Below are positions 35,848-44,288 of a DNA stretch of 64,000 nucleotides, piece by piece. A model generated the notes under the pieces. It was not told where the DNA came from. It worked only from the letters and a program-made list of their open reading frames with translations, and made no database searches. The first letter of the stretch is position 1. Every line of letters begins with the position of its first letter. The position numbers and the translations under genes were made by a program. This DNA is from Nocardioides silvaticus (GTDB lineage Bacteria; Actinomycetota; Actinomycetes; Propionibacteriales; Nocardioidaceae). Location of the stretch: positions 62,001-126,000 of the forward strand of contig NZ_QGDD01000011.1 in NCBI RefSeq assembly GCF_003160695.1, written 5' to 3'.

Positions 35848-36927
35848 TCAGGCGAAGTCCTCCGCCGTGGGGCTCTCGCCGGCGAGCGCGGCCTCGATGA
35901 TGGGAATGCCCTTCTCGATGGCGTACGGCGCGCTCAGGACGGTCGCCCAGTCCATGGCCCACATGAAGGTGTCGGTCGAGGCGTAGGTCAGCCAGATCGC
36001 GTTGCCGTCGACCACGGACTGGAGCCGGGAGACCACCGGGCTCTTCTGCACGTCGGGGATCGCGCCCTCGTCGGTGCACCAGACCACGAGGTCGAGGTCG
36101 CCGACGAGGTCGAGCTCCTCGGCGCTGATCTCCTTCTGGTACTCGTCGCCGACGATGTCCTGGAGCTCGGGGGCGAGGGAGAAGCCCACCGACGTCAGGA
36201 AGGTCGAGCGCGGCGCCTGCTCGCCCAGGACGTAGTAGGCGCCGGTATAGGCCTCGGCGTGCGAGGCGGTGAGGTCGCCCCAGTCCGGGTGCTCCTCCCG
36301 GACCCGGGCGAACTCGGCGTCGAGTGCTTCGACCGCGGCCCGGGCCTCCTGCTCCTTGCCGACGCACTGGCCGATGAGCAGGGTGTGCGGGCCGTAGGGC
36401 ACGGCGCTGTCCTGATAGCCCTCGGGCGGGCCCACCACCGGTGCGATCTTGCTGAGCGTCTCGTAGTCCTTCTTGCTGATGCCGCCGCTCACCATCGTGA
36501 TCAGGTCGGGCGCCAGCGCGGCGATCTTCTCGAACTCCAGGTCGTAGAAGCGCACCTCCTCGGGCTTCTCGGGGAAGCCGCTCTCGTTCCACGGGAAGAC
36601 CGGGTCGTACCAGTCGTCGAGGAACGACCCGATCGCGATCGGCACGATCCCGAGGGCGATGAGCGGGTCGCAGTCGGTCTGCCCGAGCGCGAGCACCCGC
36701 TGCGGCGCGGCCTGGATGGTGGTGTCGCCGAACCGGTGGGTGACGGTGACCGGGAACGCCGCGGCGTCGGAGCCGCCGTCCCCGTTGCCCCCGCCGGCGG
36801 CCGGCGCGTCGTTCGCGTCGTTGGTGCAGCCCTGCAGGGCGGCGACCGCGAGCCCGCCCCCGAGCACGGACAGGAATCCACGACGGCCGAGTCCGCTGGG
36901 TGTGTCGTTGCGTGTCGCTGGTGTCAT
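35848..36927 (-). CDS. Iron-siderophore substrate-binding lipoprotein (FecB/FepB type)
   Basis: A 359-residue binding protein with a combined Tat and lipoprotein signal: GRRGFLSVLGGGLAVAALQGC (twin Arg; lipidated Cys near residue 34). The mature part has the TroA-type halves (RVLALGQTDCDPLIALGIVPIAIG; KIAALAPDLITMVSGG) and a long linking helix. It captures ferric siderophore at the cell surface and heads the operon. A strong candidate for iron-dependent repression. Confidence 0.93.
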   Translation of the reverse strand: MTPATRNDTPSGLGRRGFLSVLGGGLAVAALQGCTNDANDAPAAGGGNGDGGSDAAAFPVTVTHRFGDTTIQAAPQRVLALGQTDCDPLIALGIVPIAIGSFLDDWYDPVFPWNESGFPEKPEEVRFYDLEFEKIAALAPDLITMVSGGISKKDYETLSKIAPVVGPPEGYQDSAVPYGPHTLLIGQCVGKEQEARAAVEALDAEFARVREEHPDWGDLTASHAEAYTGAYYVLGEQAPRSTFLTSVGFSLAPELQDIVGDEYQKEISAEELDLVGDLDLVVWCTDEGAIPDVQKSPVVSRLQSVVDGNAIWLTYASTDTFMWAMDWATVLSAPYAIEKGIPIIEAALAGESPTAEDFA

Positions 36928-37053
36928 GGTGTTTCCCCGGTTGGTTGAGGGTTCTCGAAGGTTAGGACGGCTGCCGGCTCTCGCGCTTTGGCGAGATCCA
37001 ACGAGCGCCGTCGTGGTGTTGTGCGGCTCGATAACCGACAGCGGGACGGCCCA
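36928..37053. other. Gap upstream of the siderophore operon, with an iron-box-like half site
   Basis: This 126-base region must hold the minus-strand promoter. AGGTTAGG at 36959-36966 equals the half-site of actinobacterial IdeR/DmdR iron boxes, but no clear second half faces it, so regulation by iron is plausible and unproven. Confidence 0.4.
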
Positions 37054-38640
37054 TCAGGCCCTCCAGCTGCGGCCGCCGACGACCGTCCCGAGGACAGCGG
37101 TGCCGGCGATGGCGGACGGGTGGACGCGCAGCGGGTTCTCCGCCAGCAGGGTGAGGTCGGCCAGGTGCCGCGGCGCGACCCGGCCGAGCCGGTCCTCGCG
37201 GCGCAGCGCCCAGGCGGCGTTCACCGTGAACGCCTCGAGCGCGTGGCGGACGGCGATCCGTTCGTCCCCGGCGAGGACCTGGCCCCCGCTGGTGGTGCGC
37301 TCGACGAGGGTCTGGATCGCCCGCAGCGGGTTCCCGGGGAGCGGCCGGTCGGTGCTGCCGACGAGCGGGATGCCGTGGTCGAGGAAGGACCGGCCGCGGT
37401 AGAGCCACGTCGTCCGGAGCTGGCCGAGCTGGACGGCGTAGGCGTCGCCGAAGTCGTAGAGGAACGACGGCTGGGAGACGACGGCGACGCCGAGCGCGGC
37501 GAGTCGCGGGAGCTGGTCGTCGCGGACCACCCCGCCGTGCTCGATGCGGTGCCTGCTGTCGGGGCGCGGGTAGGCCGCCTGTGCCTTCTCGAGCGCCTCG
37601 ATCGCGAGGTCGAGGGCGGCGTCGCCGATCGCGTGCAGGGCCATCTGCCAGCCGGCGCGGTGGCCGTCGACGATGGCGTCGAGCATCTCCGAGGGGTCCT
37701 GTCGCCAGACGCCGACGTTGTCGGTGCCCTCGAAGGGGGTCGTCATCCGCGCGGTCTCGACCTGCATGCCCCCGTCGATGACGACCTTCTGCGCGGCGAT
37801 GCCGAGCCAGTCGGACCCGAACCCGCTGCGCAGCCCCAGGTCCAGGCCGCGGCGGAACCCGTCGGCTGCGCTGGTGCCGATCTCGCGGAGCACGTCCATG
37901 CTCGGCATCAGCTGCATCCGGACAGGGAGCCGACCCGCCTCGAGGAGGAGCTGGTACGACGCGCCGTCGGCCGGGCTCAGGGCGCCGATCTCACCGCCGT
38001 TGCCCGCGTCGACGCAGGTGGTGATCCCTTCGCGCCGCGCCTGCTCCGCCGCGCGCTGGATGAGGGAGGCGACCTCCTCGATCGAGTAGGGCAGCCGCTG
38101 CTCGGCCACCGCGGACTGCTCGGCCTCCTTGAACAGTCCGGCCGCGGCGTCCGTCCCGGTGCGCTGCTCGGCGCCGACCCCGGCGAGCACGGCGACCGAG
38201 ACGACCGAGGCGTGCCCGGAGATCTGCCGAACCCACACCTTGCGGCCGCCGGCGGCCCGGTCGAGCTCGTCGGCGGTCAGGTGCCGGCCCAGCACCCGGT
38301 GGTCGTAGCCGCCGACCTCGACCCAGTCGTCCTCGGCGAGGGGCGCCGCCGCCTCCGCGATCAGGTCGAGCACCGCGTCCGTGGTCCCGCACCCGCTGAT
38401 GTCGATCGACGCCATGGTCTGGCCGGTGAGCTCGAGGTGGGTGTGCGCGTCGACGAAGCCCGGCACCACACAGGCGCCGTCGAGGTCCGTCCGCTCCGCG
38501 GCGTCCCAGCCGTCGAGCTGCTCGTCGAGCCCGACGACGCGACCGTCCAGGACCCCGATCCGCCGCGCCTCGGGCCGCTTCGGATCCAGGGTCACGACGT
38601 CGGCGTTCTCGATCAGGAGGTCGAGGACTGGTCGGCGCAT
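37054..38640 (-). CDS. YtcJ-like metal-dependent amidohydrolase
   Basis: A 528-residue amidohydrolase-3 protein. VPGFVDAHTHLELTG carries the first metal His pair, ALHAIGDAALDLAIEAL and HRIEHGGVV the later His ligands, and LVGSTDRPLPGNPLRAIQTLVERTT the catalytic Asp region. Members hydrolyse varied amides or formamides; substrate unknown. The ATG at 38640 was chosen over one 28 codons upstream because VLDLLIENADVVTLDP is the normal family start. Next to a PucR regulator, which may control it. Confidence 0.85.
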   Translation of the reverse strand: MRRPVLDLLIENADVVTLDPKRPEARRIGVLDGRVVGLDEQLDGWDAAERTDLDGACVVPGFVDAHTHLELTGQTMASIDISGCGTTDAVLDLIAEAAAPLAEDDWVEVGGYDHRVLGRHLTADELDRAAGGRKVWVRQISGHASVVSVAVLAGVGAEQRTGTDAAAGLFKEAEQSAVAEQRLPYSIEEVASLIQRAAEQARREGITTCVDAGNGGEIGALSPADGASYQLLLEAGRLPVRMQLMPSMDVLREIGTSAADGFRRGLDLGLRSGFGSDWLGIAAQKVVIDGGMQVETARMTTPFEGTDNVGVWRQDPSEMLDAIVDGHRAGWQMALHAIGDAALDLAIEALEKAQAAYPRPDSRHRIEHGGVVRDDQLPRLAALGVAVVSQPSFLYDFGDAYAVQLGQLRTTWLYRGRSFLDHGIPLVGSTDRPLPGNPLRAIQTLVERTTSGGQVLAGDERIAVRHALEAFTVNAAWALRREDRLGRVAPRHLADLTLLAENPLRVHPSAIAGTAVLGTVVGGRSWRA

Positions 38641-38757
38641 GCCAGGACAGTAGGTTCGCCGACGGGCGCGGATCTTCGTCGCGATCAGGAGGCTGTGAGC
38701 CCCGACCTTGTCGCAGACCACCAAGCCGCGTGGGGCGTACCCCTCGGGAGCGCGCGG

Positions 38758-40419
38758 TCAGCTGCGGTCGGCCAGGCGCAGCTGCAACCAGGCGACCAGC
38801 CGGACGTCGGGGTCGTCGAGGTCGAGGTCGAACAGCTCCTGCAGCCGCCGGATCCGGTAGCGGAGCGTGTTCTCGTGGATGTTCAGCGTCTTCGCGCCCC
38901 TCGAGGTGTCGCCGAACGCGTCGAGGTAGGCGAGCAGCGACTCCGCGTAGGTGGTGTTGCGGTCGCGGTCGTGCTCCCGGATCGCCTCGAGCGGGTCGCC
39001 GGGCAGCGCGAGGTTCAGGGTCCCGCCGGCGGCGAGCTCGTCGAGCACCACCCGGCTGCGCATCGCCTCGATCGAGGCGACCAGCTCCTCGCCACCGGAG
39101 TTGAGCAGCGCGGTCAGGGTCATGTCGGCGAGCCGTCTGCTGTCGGCCAGGCCCTCCAGGTCGTCGGTCGTCGGGCCGATGCCGATGCGCAGCGTCACAC
39201 CCGTCGTACGACGCACGGTGTCGCTCACCTCGCGCGCGAACCGCAGCAGGGTGCGGCCTCTCGGCGTGGAGCGGTGGGCGGGCATCACCGCGTAGATGCG
39301 GTCGTCCATCGCCGTCGCGAGCGCGCGCGGGTGCCAGGCCTCGCAGTAGAGGTTGATCATGTTGATCGTCCGGGCCAGGCCCAGCTCGGGCGTCTCGTCG
39401 GCGTACTCGGCCGACTCGGCCGAGATGGCGAGCACGGTGGTCGGCGTCGCGGCCGGGAGGCCGACGAGCGCCGCGGCGGCAGCGGGACCGATGCGACCGG
39501 CGAGCAGCTGGGCGAGCACCTCGCCGCGGTTCCACCGCCGCCCGTTCTCCTGCTGCCGGATCTGGAGCAGGTGCAGCGCGGTCACGGTCGCGGCGTCCTC
39601 GAGGGCCTGCACCGCGCCCTTGCGCAACGGCGGGTCCCAGTCGAGCACCCAGATCATCCCGAGCAGCTCCCCGCCCGCGCGCACCGACATCGCGAGCCGG
39701 CTGGCGTGGATCGGGTTGTCGCTCTGGAAGTGCAGCGGCTTCTCGGAGTTGCGCACCCGCAGGTAGTTCTCCGCGTCCCCCTCGCGCACCGGGGTCTGGC
39801 GCTCGGTGATGCTGTGCAGCCGGATCTCGTCGATCTTCTGGTGCGGCAGGTTCGAGTAGGCGAACATCCGGCCGTTGTGGTCCTCGATCGAGGTCGCGCC
39901 GCCCACGCTGTAGGCGATCGCGTTCGCGAGCGCGAACAGGTCGCCCGGGCGGACCTCCGCATAGGCCGGGGTCGCCGTCGACTGGGCGTCGACGACGGCA
40001 CTGACCAGCTTGTCGAGGTCGCGCCACGACGTCTCGTCGGGCGCCACCATCAGTGCCACGCCGGCCGCCTCGGCGATGGCGATCACCGCGCGCAGGTCGT
40101 CGGTGCGGGCCTTGACCACCACGCACGCGTAACCGTGCCCGCCCGCCTGGGCGATGGTGTCGCCGATGCCCTCGTCGCTCGGGCGGGCACCGACCAGGAG
40201 CAGCACGCCGCCGGGGTGGTCCGGCACGGGGTCGCCGACGTCGTGGATCACGCAGTCGCCGGTGATCGGCCGGGGCTCGGCGGGGAGCCAGCCCGGGTAG
40301 AGCTGGAGCGGTGCTGCGATCGCGACCAGGTCGGCGGCGGTGATGCCGCCGCCGCTGCCGCGCGGGCTCTGCATCGCCTGATCGTACTGATCAGCCGGCT
40401 CCCGCGGCGCGGTCTTCAT
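38758..40419 (-). CDS. PucR/CdaR-family transcriptional regulator
   Basis: A 553-residue regulator: an N-terminal PucR-type ligand domain (about 30-150), a central GAF-like region and GGDEF-like segment, and a C-terminal helix-turn-helix TLNIHENTLRYRIRRLQELFDLDLDDPDVRLVAWLQLRL. Such proteins sense purine, GABA or related metabolites. Its ATG overlaps the stop of the VIT1-type gene (TGATG). A later in-frame ATG (40374) is a weaker choice. Confidence 0.88.
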   Translation of the reverse strand: MKTAPREPADQYDQAMQSPRGSGGGITAADLVAIAAPLQLYPGWLPAEPRPITGDCVIHDVGDPVPDHPGGVLLLVGARPSDEGIGDTIAQAGGHGYACVVVKARTDDLRAVIAIAEAAGVALMVAPDETSWRDLDKLVSAVVDAQSTATPAYAEVRPGDLFALANAIAYSVGGATSIEDHNGRMFAYSNLPHQKIDEIRLHSITERQTPVREGDAENYLRVRNSEKPLHFQSDNPIHASRLAMSVRAGGELLGMIWVLDWDPPLRKGAVQALEDAATVTALHLLQIRQQENGRRWNRGEVLAQLLAGRIGPAAAAALVGLPAATPTTVLAISAESAEYADETPELGLARTINMINLYCEAWHPRALATAMDDRIYAVMPAHRSTPRGRTLLRFAREVSDTVRRTTGVTLRIGIGPTTDDLEGLADSRRLADMTLTALLNSGGEELVASIEAMRSRVVLDELAAGGTLNLALPGDPLEAIREHDRDRNTTYAESLLAYLDAFGDTSRGAKTLNIHENTLRYRIRRLQELFDLDLDDPDVRLVAWLQLRLADRS

Positions 40420-41153
40420 CAGAGGACGCTGATCCCGAGGAGGGTGCCGGCGCCGTATGTGCAGGCCGCCGCCAGGGCGCCGTACCCCAGCTGCCGCAGG
40501 GCTCCCCACCACCAGGTGGTCGCGGTGAACGCGGAGGCGACCGCACCGGCCAGCAGCAGCCCGACCGCGCCGGCCGCCAGCCCGGCGGGCAGCGAGTCCG
40601 AGCCCGCGAGGTAGGGGAGGAGCGGCACCAGCGCGCCGATCGCGAACATGAGGAACGAGGAGATGGCGGCGGCTCCCGGGCTCGCCTTCTCCTCGGGGTC
40701 GAGCCCCAGCTCCTGCGCCACGTGGAGGCGGACGGCGCGCCGCGGGTCGCGGTGCACCTCGCCGGCCGCGGTCGCCGCGGTCCGTTCGGTCATGCCCATC
40801 CCCACGAACATCCCCGCCAGCTCGGCGACCTCGGCGCGCGGGTTCTCCGCGATCTCCTTGGCCTCGACCGCCACCTCCTTGTCGATCGCCTCGTTCTGCG
40901 TCGAGACCGACGCGTACTCACCGAGCGCCATCGAGAAGGCGCCCGCGACGAGGCCGGCGAGCCCGGCGGTGACGACGACCGTGGAGGAGGCGCCGGTCGC
41001 GCCGACGCCGGCGACGAGGGAGACGTTGGTGACCAGGCCGTCCATCGCGCCGAACGTCGCGGCCCGGAGCCAACCGCCGGAGATGTCGGTGTGGACGTGG
41101 CCGACCTCGTCGGCTCCGATGGGCTCGGTCTCGGGTCCGTCCGCTGGAGTCAT
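40419..41153 (-). CDS. VIT1/CCC1-family iron/manganese transporter
   Basis: A 244-residue membrane protein: RAATFGAMDGLVTNVSLVAGVGATGAS is the conserved first span pair, AFSMALGEYASVSTQNE the second signature, and a cytosolic Glu-rich metal-binding helix segment (EAIDKEVAVEAKEIAENPRAEVAELA) follows; three more spans end the protein. The family moves Fe2+ or Mn2+ out of the cytosol. Here it faces the siderophore region and overlaps the PucR gene, consistent with metal homeostasis. Confidence 0.9.
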   Translation of the reverse strand: MTPADGPETEPIGADEVGHVHTDISGGWLRAATFGAMDGLVTNVSLVAGVGATGASSTVVVTAGLAGLVAGAFSMALGEYASVSTQNEAIDKEVAVEAKEIAENPRAEVAELAGMFVGMGMTERTAATAAGEVHRDPRRAVRLHVAQELGLDPEEKASPGAAAISSFLMFAIGALVPLLPYLAGSDSLPAGLAAGAVGLLLAGAVASAFTATTWWWGALRQLGYGALAAACTYGAGTLLGISVL

Positions 41154-41334
41154 GGACACAGGGGAGCCCCTGCCGCCCCTGCGCGCAAGCAAGGGAAGGC
41201 TGCTCTGGCCCCGCGTCGACGCGCCGGCTGAGCCTGACCACGCAGGCTCGATGAGCCTTCCGACAAGGTGGACCGCCGAACTTTGACGTTCAGCACATCC
41301 TTCGGCGATGCCGATCGTCGCCAGGATGGTGGCC

Positions 41335-42132
41335 ATGCTCACCTCCGCCGAATGGGCCCTCGCCGTCACGGTGTTCATCGCCGCGATCGTCGAGCTGGTC
41401 GAGACGCTGACGATCGTCCTCGCGATCGGCCTCACCCGTGGTTGGCGCTCGACGCTGACCGGCGTCGCCTCCGCACTGCTGGCGCTCACGGCCTTCACCG
41501 CGATCGCCGGCTACTCGCTGGCGACCTGGCTCCCCGAGGCCGCCCTGCAGCTGGCCGTCGGCGCGCTGATGCTCGTCTTCGGGCTCCAGTGGCTCCGCAA
41601 GGCGGTGCTGCGGTCGAGTGGGCTGAAGTCGCTCCACGACGAGGAGGAGGAGTTCCGCGCGACGACCGAGGCGGCCCGCAAGGCGGGCACCGACACCCGG
41701 CTCGGCCTCGACTGGTTCGCGTTCGTCGTGGCCTTCAAGGGCGTCTTCCTCGAGGGCGTGGAGATCGTCTTCATCGTCATCACGTTCGGCCTCAGCGCCG
41801 ACAGCATGCCGGTGGCGGTCATCGCCGCCTGCGCCGCCGCCGTCGTGGTCCTCGCGGCCGGTGTCGCGATCCACAAGCCGCTGTCCAACGTCCCCGAGAA
41901 CACGCTCAAGTACGTCGTGGGCCTGCTGCTCGCGACGTTCGGCACCTACTGGTCGCTGGAGGGTCTCGGCATCTTCAGCGAGTCGAACGAGCCGTTGAGC
42001 TGGCTCGGGGACGACTGGGCGCTGGTCGGCCTGCTCGTCGCCTGGTTCGCGCTCTCCCGGGCGCTGGTCTGGCACTTCCGTCGCCAGGCGCCCGCGGCCA
42101 CCGCACCCGTCCCGGCGACGCAGGAGGTCTGA
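41335..42132 (+). CDS. Duplicated ExxE membrane protein (COG4280-like)
   Basis: A 265-residue polytopic protein made of two similar halves: FIAAIVELVETLTIVLAIGL and FVVAFKGVFLEGVEIVFIVI each carry an ExxE/EGxE motif inside a span, followed by AVGALMLVFGLQWLRKAV and VVGLLLATFGTYWSLEGL. Internal repeats with membrane acidic residues occur in cation transporters such as FTR1 and GDT1-type proteins. A role in metal transport is inference. It is divergent from the VIT1-type gene. Start uncertain: ATGs at 41308, 41326 and 41335; the last follows AGGATGG. Confidence 0.7.
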   Translation: MLTSAEWALAVTVFIAAIVELVETLTIVLAIGLTRGWRSTLTGVASALLALTAFTAIAGYSLATWLPEAALQLAVGALMLVFGLQWLRKAVLRSSGLKSLHDEEEEFRATTEAARKAGTDTRLGLDWFAFVVAFKGVFLEGVEIVFIVITFGLSADSMPVAVIAACAAAVVVLAAGVAIHKPLSNVPENTLKYVVGLLLATFGTYWSLEGLGIFSESNEPLSWLGDDWALVGLLVAWFALSRALVWHFRRQAPAATAPVPATQEV

Positions 42133-42135
42133 GCA

Positions 42136-42372
42136 ATGGACCGGATCGGCAGGTTCGTCCGCGGTTTCGGGCGGTTCTGGTACGACTTCATCGTCGGCGA
42201 CGACCCGAAGATCGCGATCGCCGTCGCGGTCGTACTCGGGCTCGGGGCGGTGCTGGTCGGCACGGCCGGTGCGACCGGCGTCGGCGTCGTCGCCGCCCTC
42301 GCAGCGCTCCTGCTCGTCGCGTTCACCGTCGCGATGCTGGTGGACGTCGGCGCGTCCCGCCGGCGCGGCTGA
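42136..42372 (+). CDS. Small two-span membrane protein
   Basis: A 78-residue protein with an aromatic, basic N-terminus (FVRGFGRFWYDFIVGDDPKI) and two hydrophobic spans (IAVAVVLGLGAVLVGTAGA and VVAALAALLLVAFTVAMLV). It starts 3 bases after the duplicated membrane protein and is probably its partner. Family not recognised. Confidence 0.75.
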   Translation: MDRIGRFVRGFGRFWYDFIVGDDPKIAIAVAVVLGLGAVLVGTAGATGVGVVAALAALLLVAFTVAMLVDVGASRRRG

Positions 42373-42381
42373 GGGCCGACC

Positions 42382-43020
42382 GTGCTGAACCGCTCCGAGT
42401 ACGCGTGGCCCGGCTCCGACGCGGACCTGGCGCGGCTGGTGGCGGCCCACCCCTGGGTCACGCTCGTCAGCGCGACCTCCCACGGCCTCGTCGTCTCGCC
42501 ACTGCCGGTCGTGCCCGATCCGGGCGCGACCGGCGTCGCCCTCCTCGGCCACCTCGCGCGGACCGACGCCGAGGAGCACGAGGTCGGCGCGTGCGACGCG
42601 GTCGTGGTCGTGCAGGGGACGCACGGCTACATCAGCCCGTCCTGGTACGCCGGCGGACCCTACGTGCCGACCTGGAACTACGTGACCGCGCACCTGCACG
42701 GCCGGCTCGAGGTGCTCGACGCCGCGGCGACGTACGACGTCCTCGAGCGCACCGTCGACCACTTCGAGTCGGCACGGCCCCGGCCGTTCCGTCTCAGCGA
42801 CGTGCAGGCCTACGCCGACCGGCTCGCGCCGGCCGTCGTCGGCTTCCGCCTCGCCCCCAGCCGGGTCGACGCGAAGGCGAAGCTCAGCCAGGACAAGCCG
42901 GTCGAGGACCGGGCGGGCGTGCTCCGGGGGCTCGAGGACCCCGACGACGTCCACGGCGACCGACGGCTCGCCACCGTGATGCGGGCGGGTGGGATCCCGC
43001 CCCGGGAGGGAGAGGCATGA
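42382..43020 (+). CDS. PaiB-type FMN-binding protein
   Basis: A 212-residue PaiB homologue. Signatures are HGLVVSPLPVV, GTHGYISPSWYAGG, VPTWNYVTAHLHGRLEVL and DAKAKLSQDKPVEDR. The family binds FMN and in Bacillus acts as a regulator of sporulation and degradative enzymes, though its biochemical role is unclear. The stop overlaps the ATG of mvaA by 4 bases, so it belongs to the HMG-CoA operon. Confidence 0.9.
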   Translation: MLNRSEYAWPGSDADLARLVAAHPWVTLVSATSHGLVVSPLPVVPDPGATGVALLGHLARTDAEEHEVGACDAVVVVQGTHGYISPSWYAGGPYVPTWNYVTAHLHGRLEVLDAAATYDVLERTVDHFESARPRPFRLSDVQAYADRLAPAVVGFRLAPSRVDAKAKLSQDKPVEDRAGVLRGLEDPDDVHGDRRLATVMRAGGIPPREGEA

Positions 43021-44288
43021 CCAGCAGCCGGATGAGCGGCTTCCGCGACCTCGGGGTCGAGGAGCGTCGGAAGCAGGTGGCCGCGTTCGCCGGCCTCGCG
43101 GACGAGGACCTCCGGGTGCTCGACCCCGGGCACGGCCTCCTCCTCGAGCAGGCCGAGCACATGGTCGAGAACGTCGTCGGGGTGCTCGGGATCCCGGTCG
43201 GCATCGCGACCAACTTCGTGGTCGGCGGCCGCGAGGTCCTGGTGCCGATGGCGACCGAGGAGCCCAGCGTGGTGGCGGCGGCGAGCAACCTGGCGCGGAT
43301 GACCCGCGACCACGGCGGCTTCATCACCAGCGCCACCCCGCCGCTGATGCAGGCGCAGATCCAGGTGCTCGACGTGCCGGACCCGGCCGCCGCCCGCCAG
43401 CGTCTGCTGGTCGCGGCGCCGGAGCTGATGGCGCTCGCCGACGAGCAGGACCCGGCGCTGGTGGCGTTCGGCGGCGGCGTGCGCGACCTGGTCGTCCGGG
43501 AGGTGCCGTCCTCGCGGCAGACGTACGTCGTCGTCCACCTCGTCGTCGACGTCCGCGACGCCATGGGCGCCAACGCGGTCAACACGATGGCGGAGGCGGT
43601 CGCGCCGCGGGTCGCCGAGATCGCCGGTGGCCGGACGCTGCTGCGGATCCTCACCAACAAGGCCGACCGCAGGGTCACCCGGGTCTCCGCGGTCTTCGAC
43701 CGCGACCTGCTCGGGGGGCCGGAGGTGGTGGAGAACATGCTCGACGCCGCCGAGCTCGCGGTCGCCGACCCCTATCGGGCGGCCACCCACAACAAGGGCA
43801 TCATGAACGGCATCACCGCCGTCGTGCTGGCGACCGGCAACGACACCCGGGCCGTCGAGGCGGGCGCCCACTCGCACGCGATCACGCCGGACGGGCGCTA
43901 CACGTCGATGTCGCGCTACGAGCGGACCGCCGACGGGCACCTCGTCGGCACCCTCGAGCTGCCGATGCCGGTCGGCCTGGTGGGCGGTGCGACCAAGGTC
44001 CACCCGACGGCCCGCGCCAACGTCGCGATCACCGGCGTGACCACCGCGGCCGAGCTCGCCGAGATCATCCTCGCGGTCGGCCTCGCGCAGAACGCCGGCG
44101 CGCTGCGGGCGCTGGCCACCGAGGGGATCCAGCGCGGCCACATGTCCCTCCACGCGCGCAACGTCGCCGCCGCCGCCGGCGCCCGGCCGGAGGAGATCGC
44201 CGTCGTCGTCGAGCGGATGGTGGCCGAGCGAGCGATCCGGGCGGAGTTCGCAGAGCAGGTCCTCGCGGAGATGCGCAGCCGTGGCTGA
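43017..44288 (+). CDS. mvaA: Hydroxymethylglutaryl-CoA reductase, degradative (class II)
   Basis: A 423-residue class II HMG-CoA reductase. It has MVENVVGVLGIPVGIATNFVV at the start, DVRDAMGANAVNTMAEAVAP for NAD(P)H and substrate binding, NKGIMNGITAVVLATGNDTRAVEAGAHSHA and the C-terminal catalytic His near RGHMSLHARNVA. In bacteria this class can oxidise mevalonate to HMG-CoA. The gene is coupled to paiB and overlaps the CoA-transferase gene, consistent with a mevalonate-using pathway rather than isoprenoid supply (inference from neighbours). Confidence 0.92.
   Translation: MTSSRMSGFRDLGVEERRKQVAAFAGLADEDLRVLDPGHGLLLEQAEHMVENVVGVLGIPVGIATNFVVGGREVLVPMATEEPSVVAAASNLARMTRDHGGFITSATPPLMQAQIQVLDVPDPAAARQRLLVAAPELMALADEQDPALVAFGGGVRDLVVREVPSSRQTYVVVHLVVDVRDAMGANAVNTMAEAVAPRVAEIAGGRTLLRILTNKADRRVTRVSAVFDRDLLGGPEVVENMLDAAELAVADPYRAATHNKGIMNGITAVVLATGNDTRAVEAGAHSHAITPDGRYTSMSRYERTADGHLVGTLELPMPVGLVGGATKVHPTARANVAITGVTTAAELAEIILAVGLAQNAGALRALATEGIQRGHMSLHARNVAAAAGARPEEIAVVVERMVAERAIRAEFAEQVLAEMRSRG

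Noticed and set aside
33615-35900. A long plus-strand frame with repeats near its start
   Set aside because: Antisense to the permease genes. The Gly-rich start is the mirror of the (DHP)6 array.
36959-36966. A full IdeR/DmdR iron box
   Set aside because: Only one half-site is found. The expected second half is missing, so it is noted in the gap and not called as an operator.
36988-40614. A 1208-codon open frame on the plus strand
   Set aside because: It runs antisense to the amidohydrolase and PucR genes. Composition follows their codon shadow and no domain is visible.
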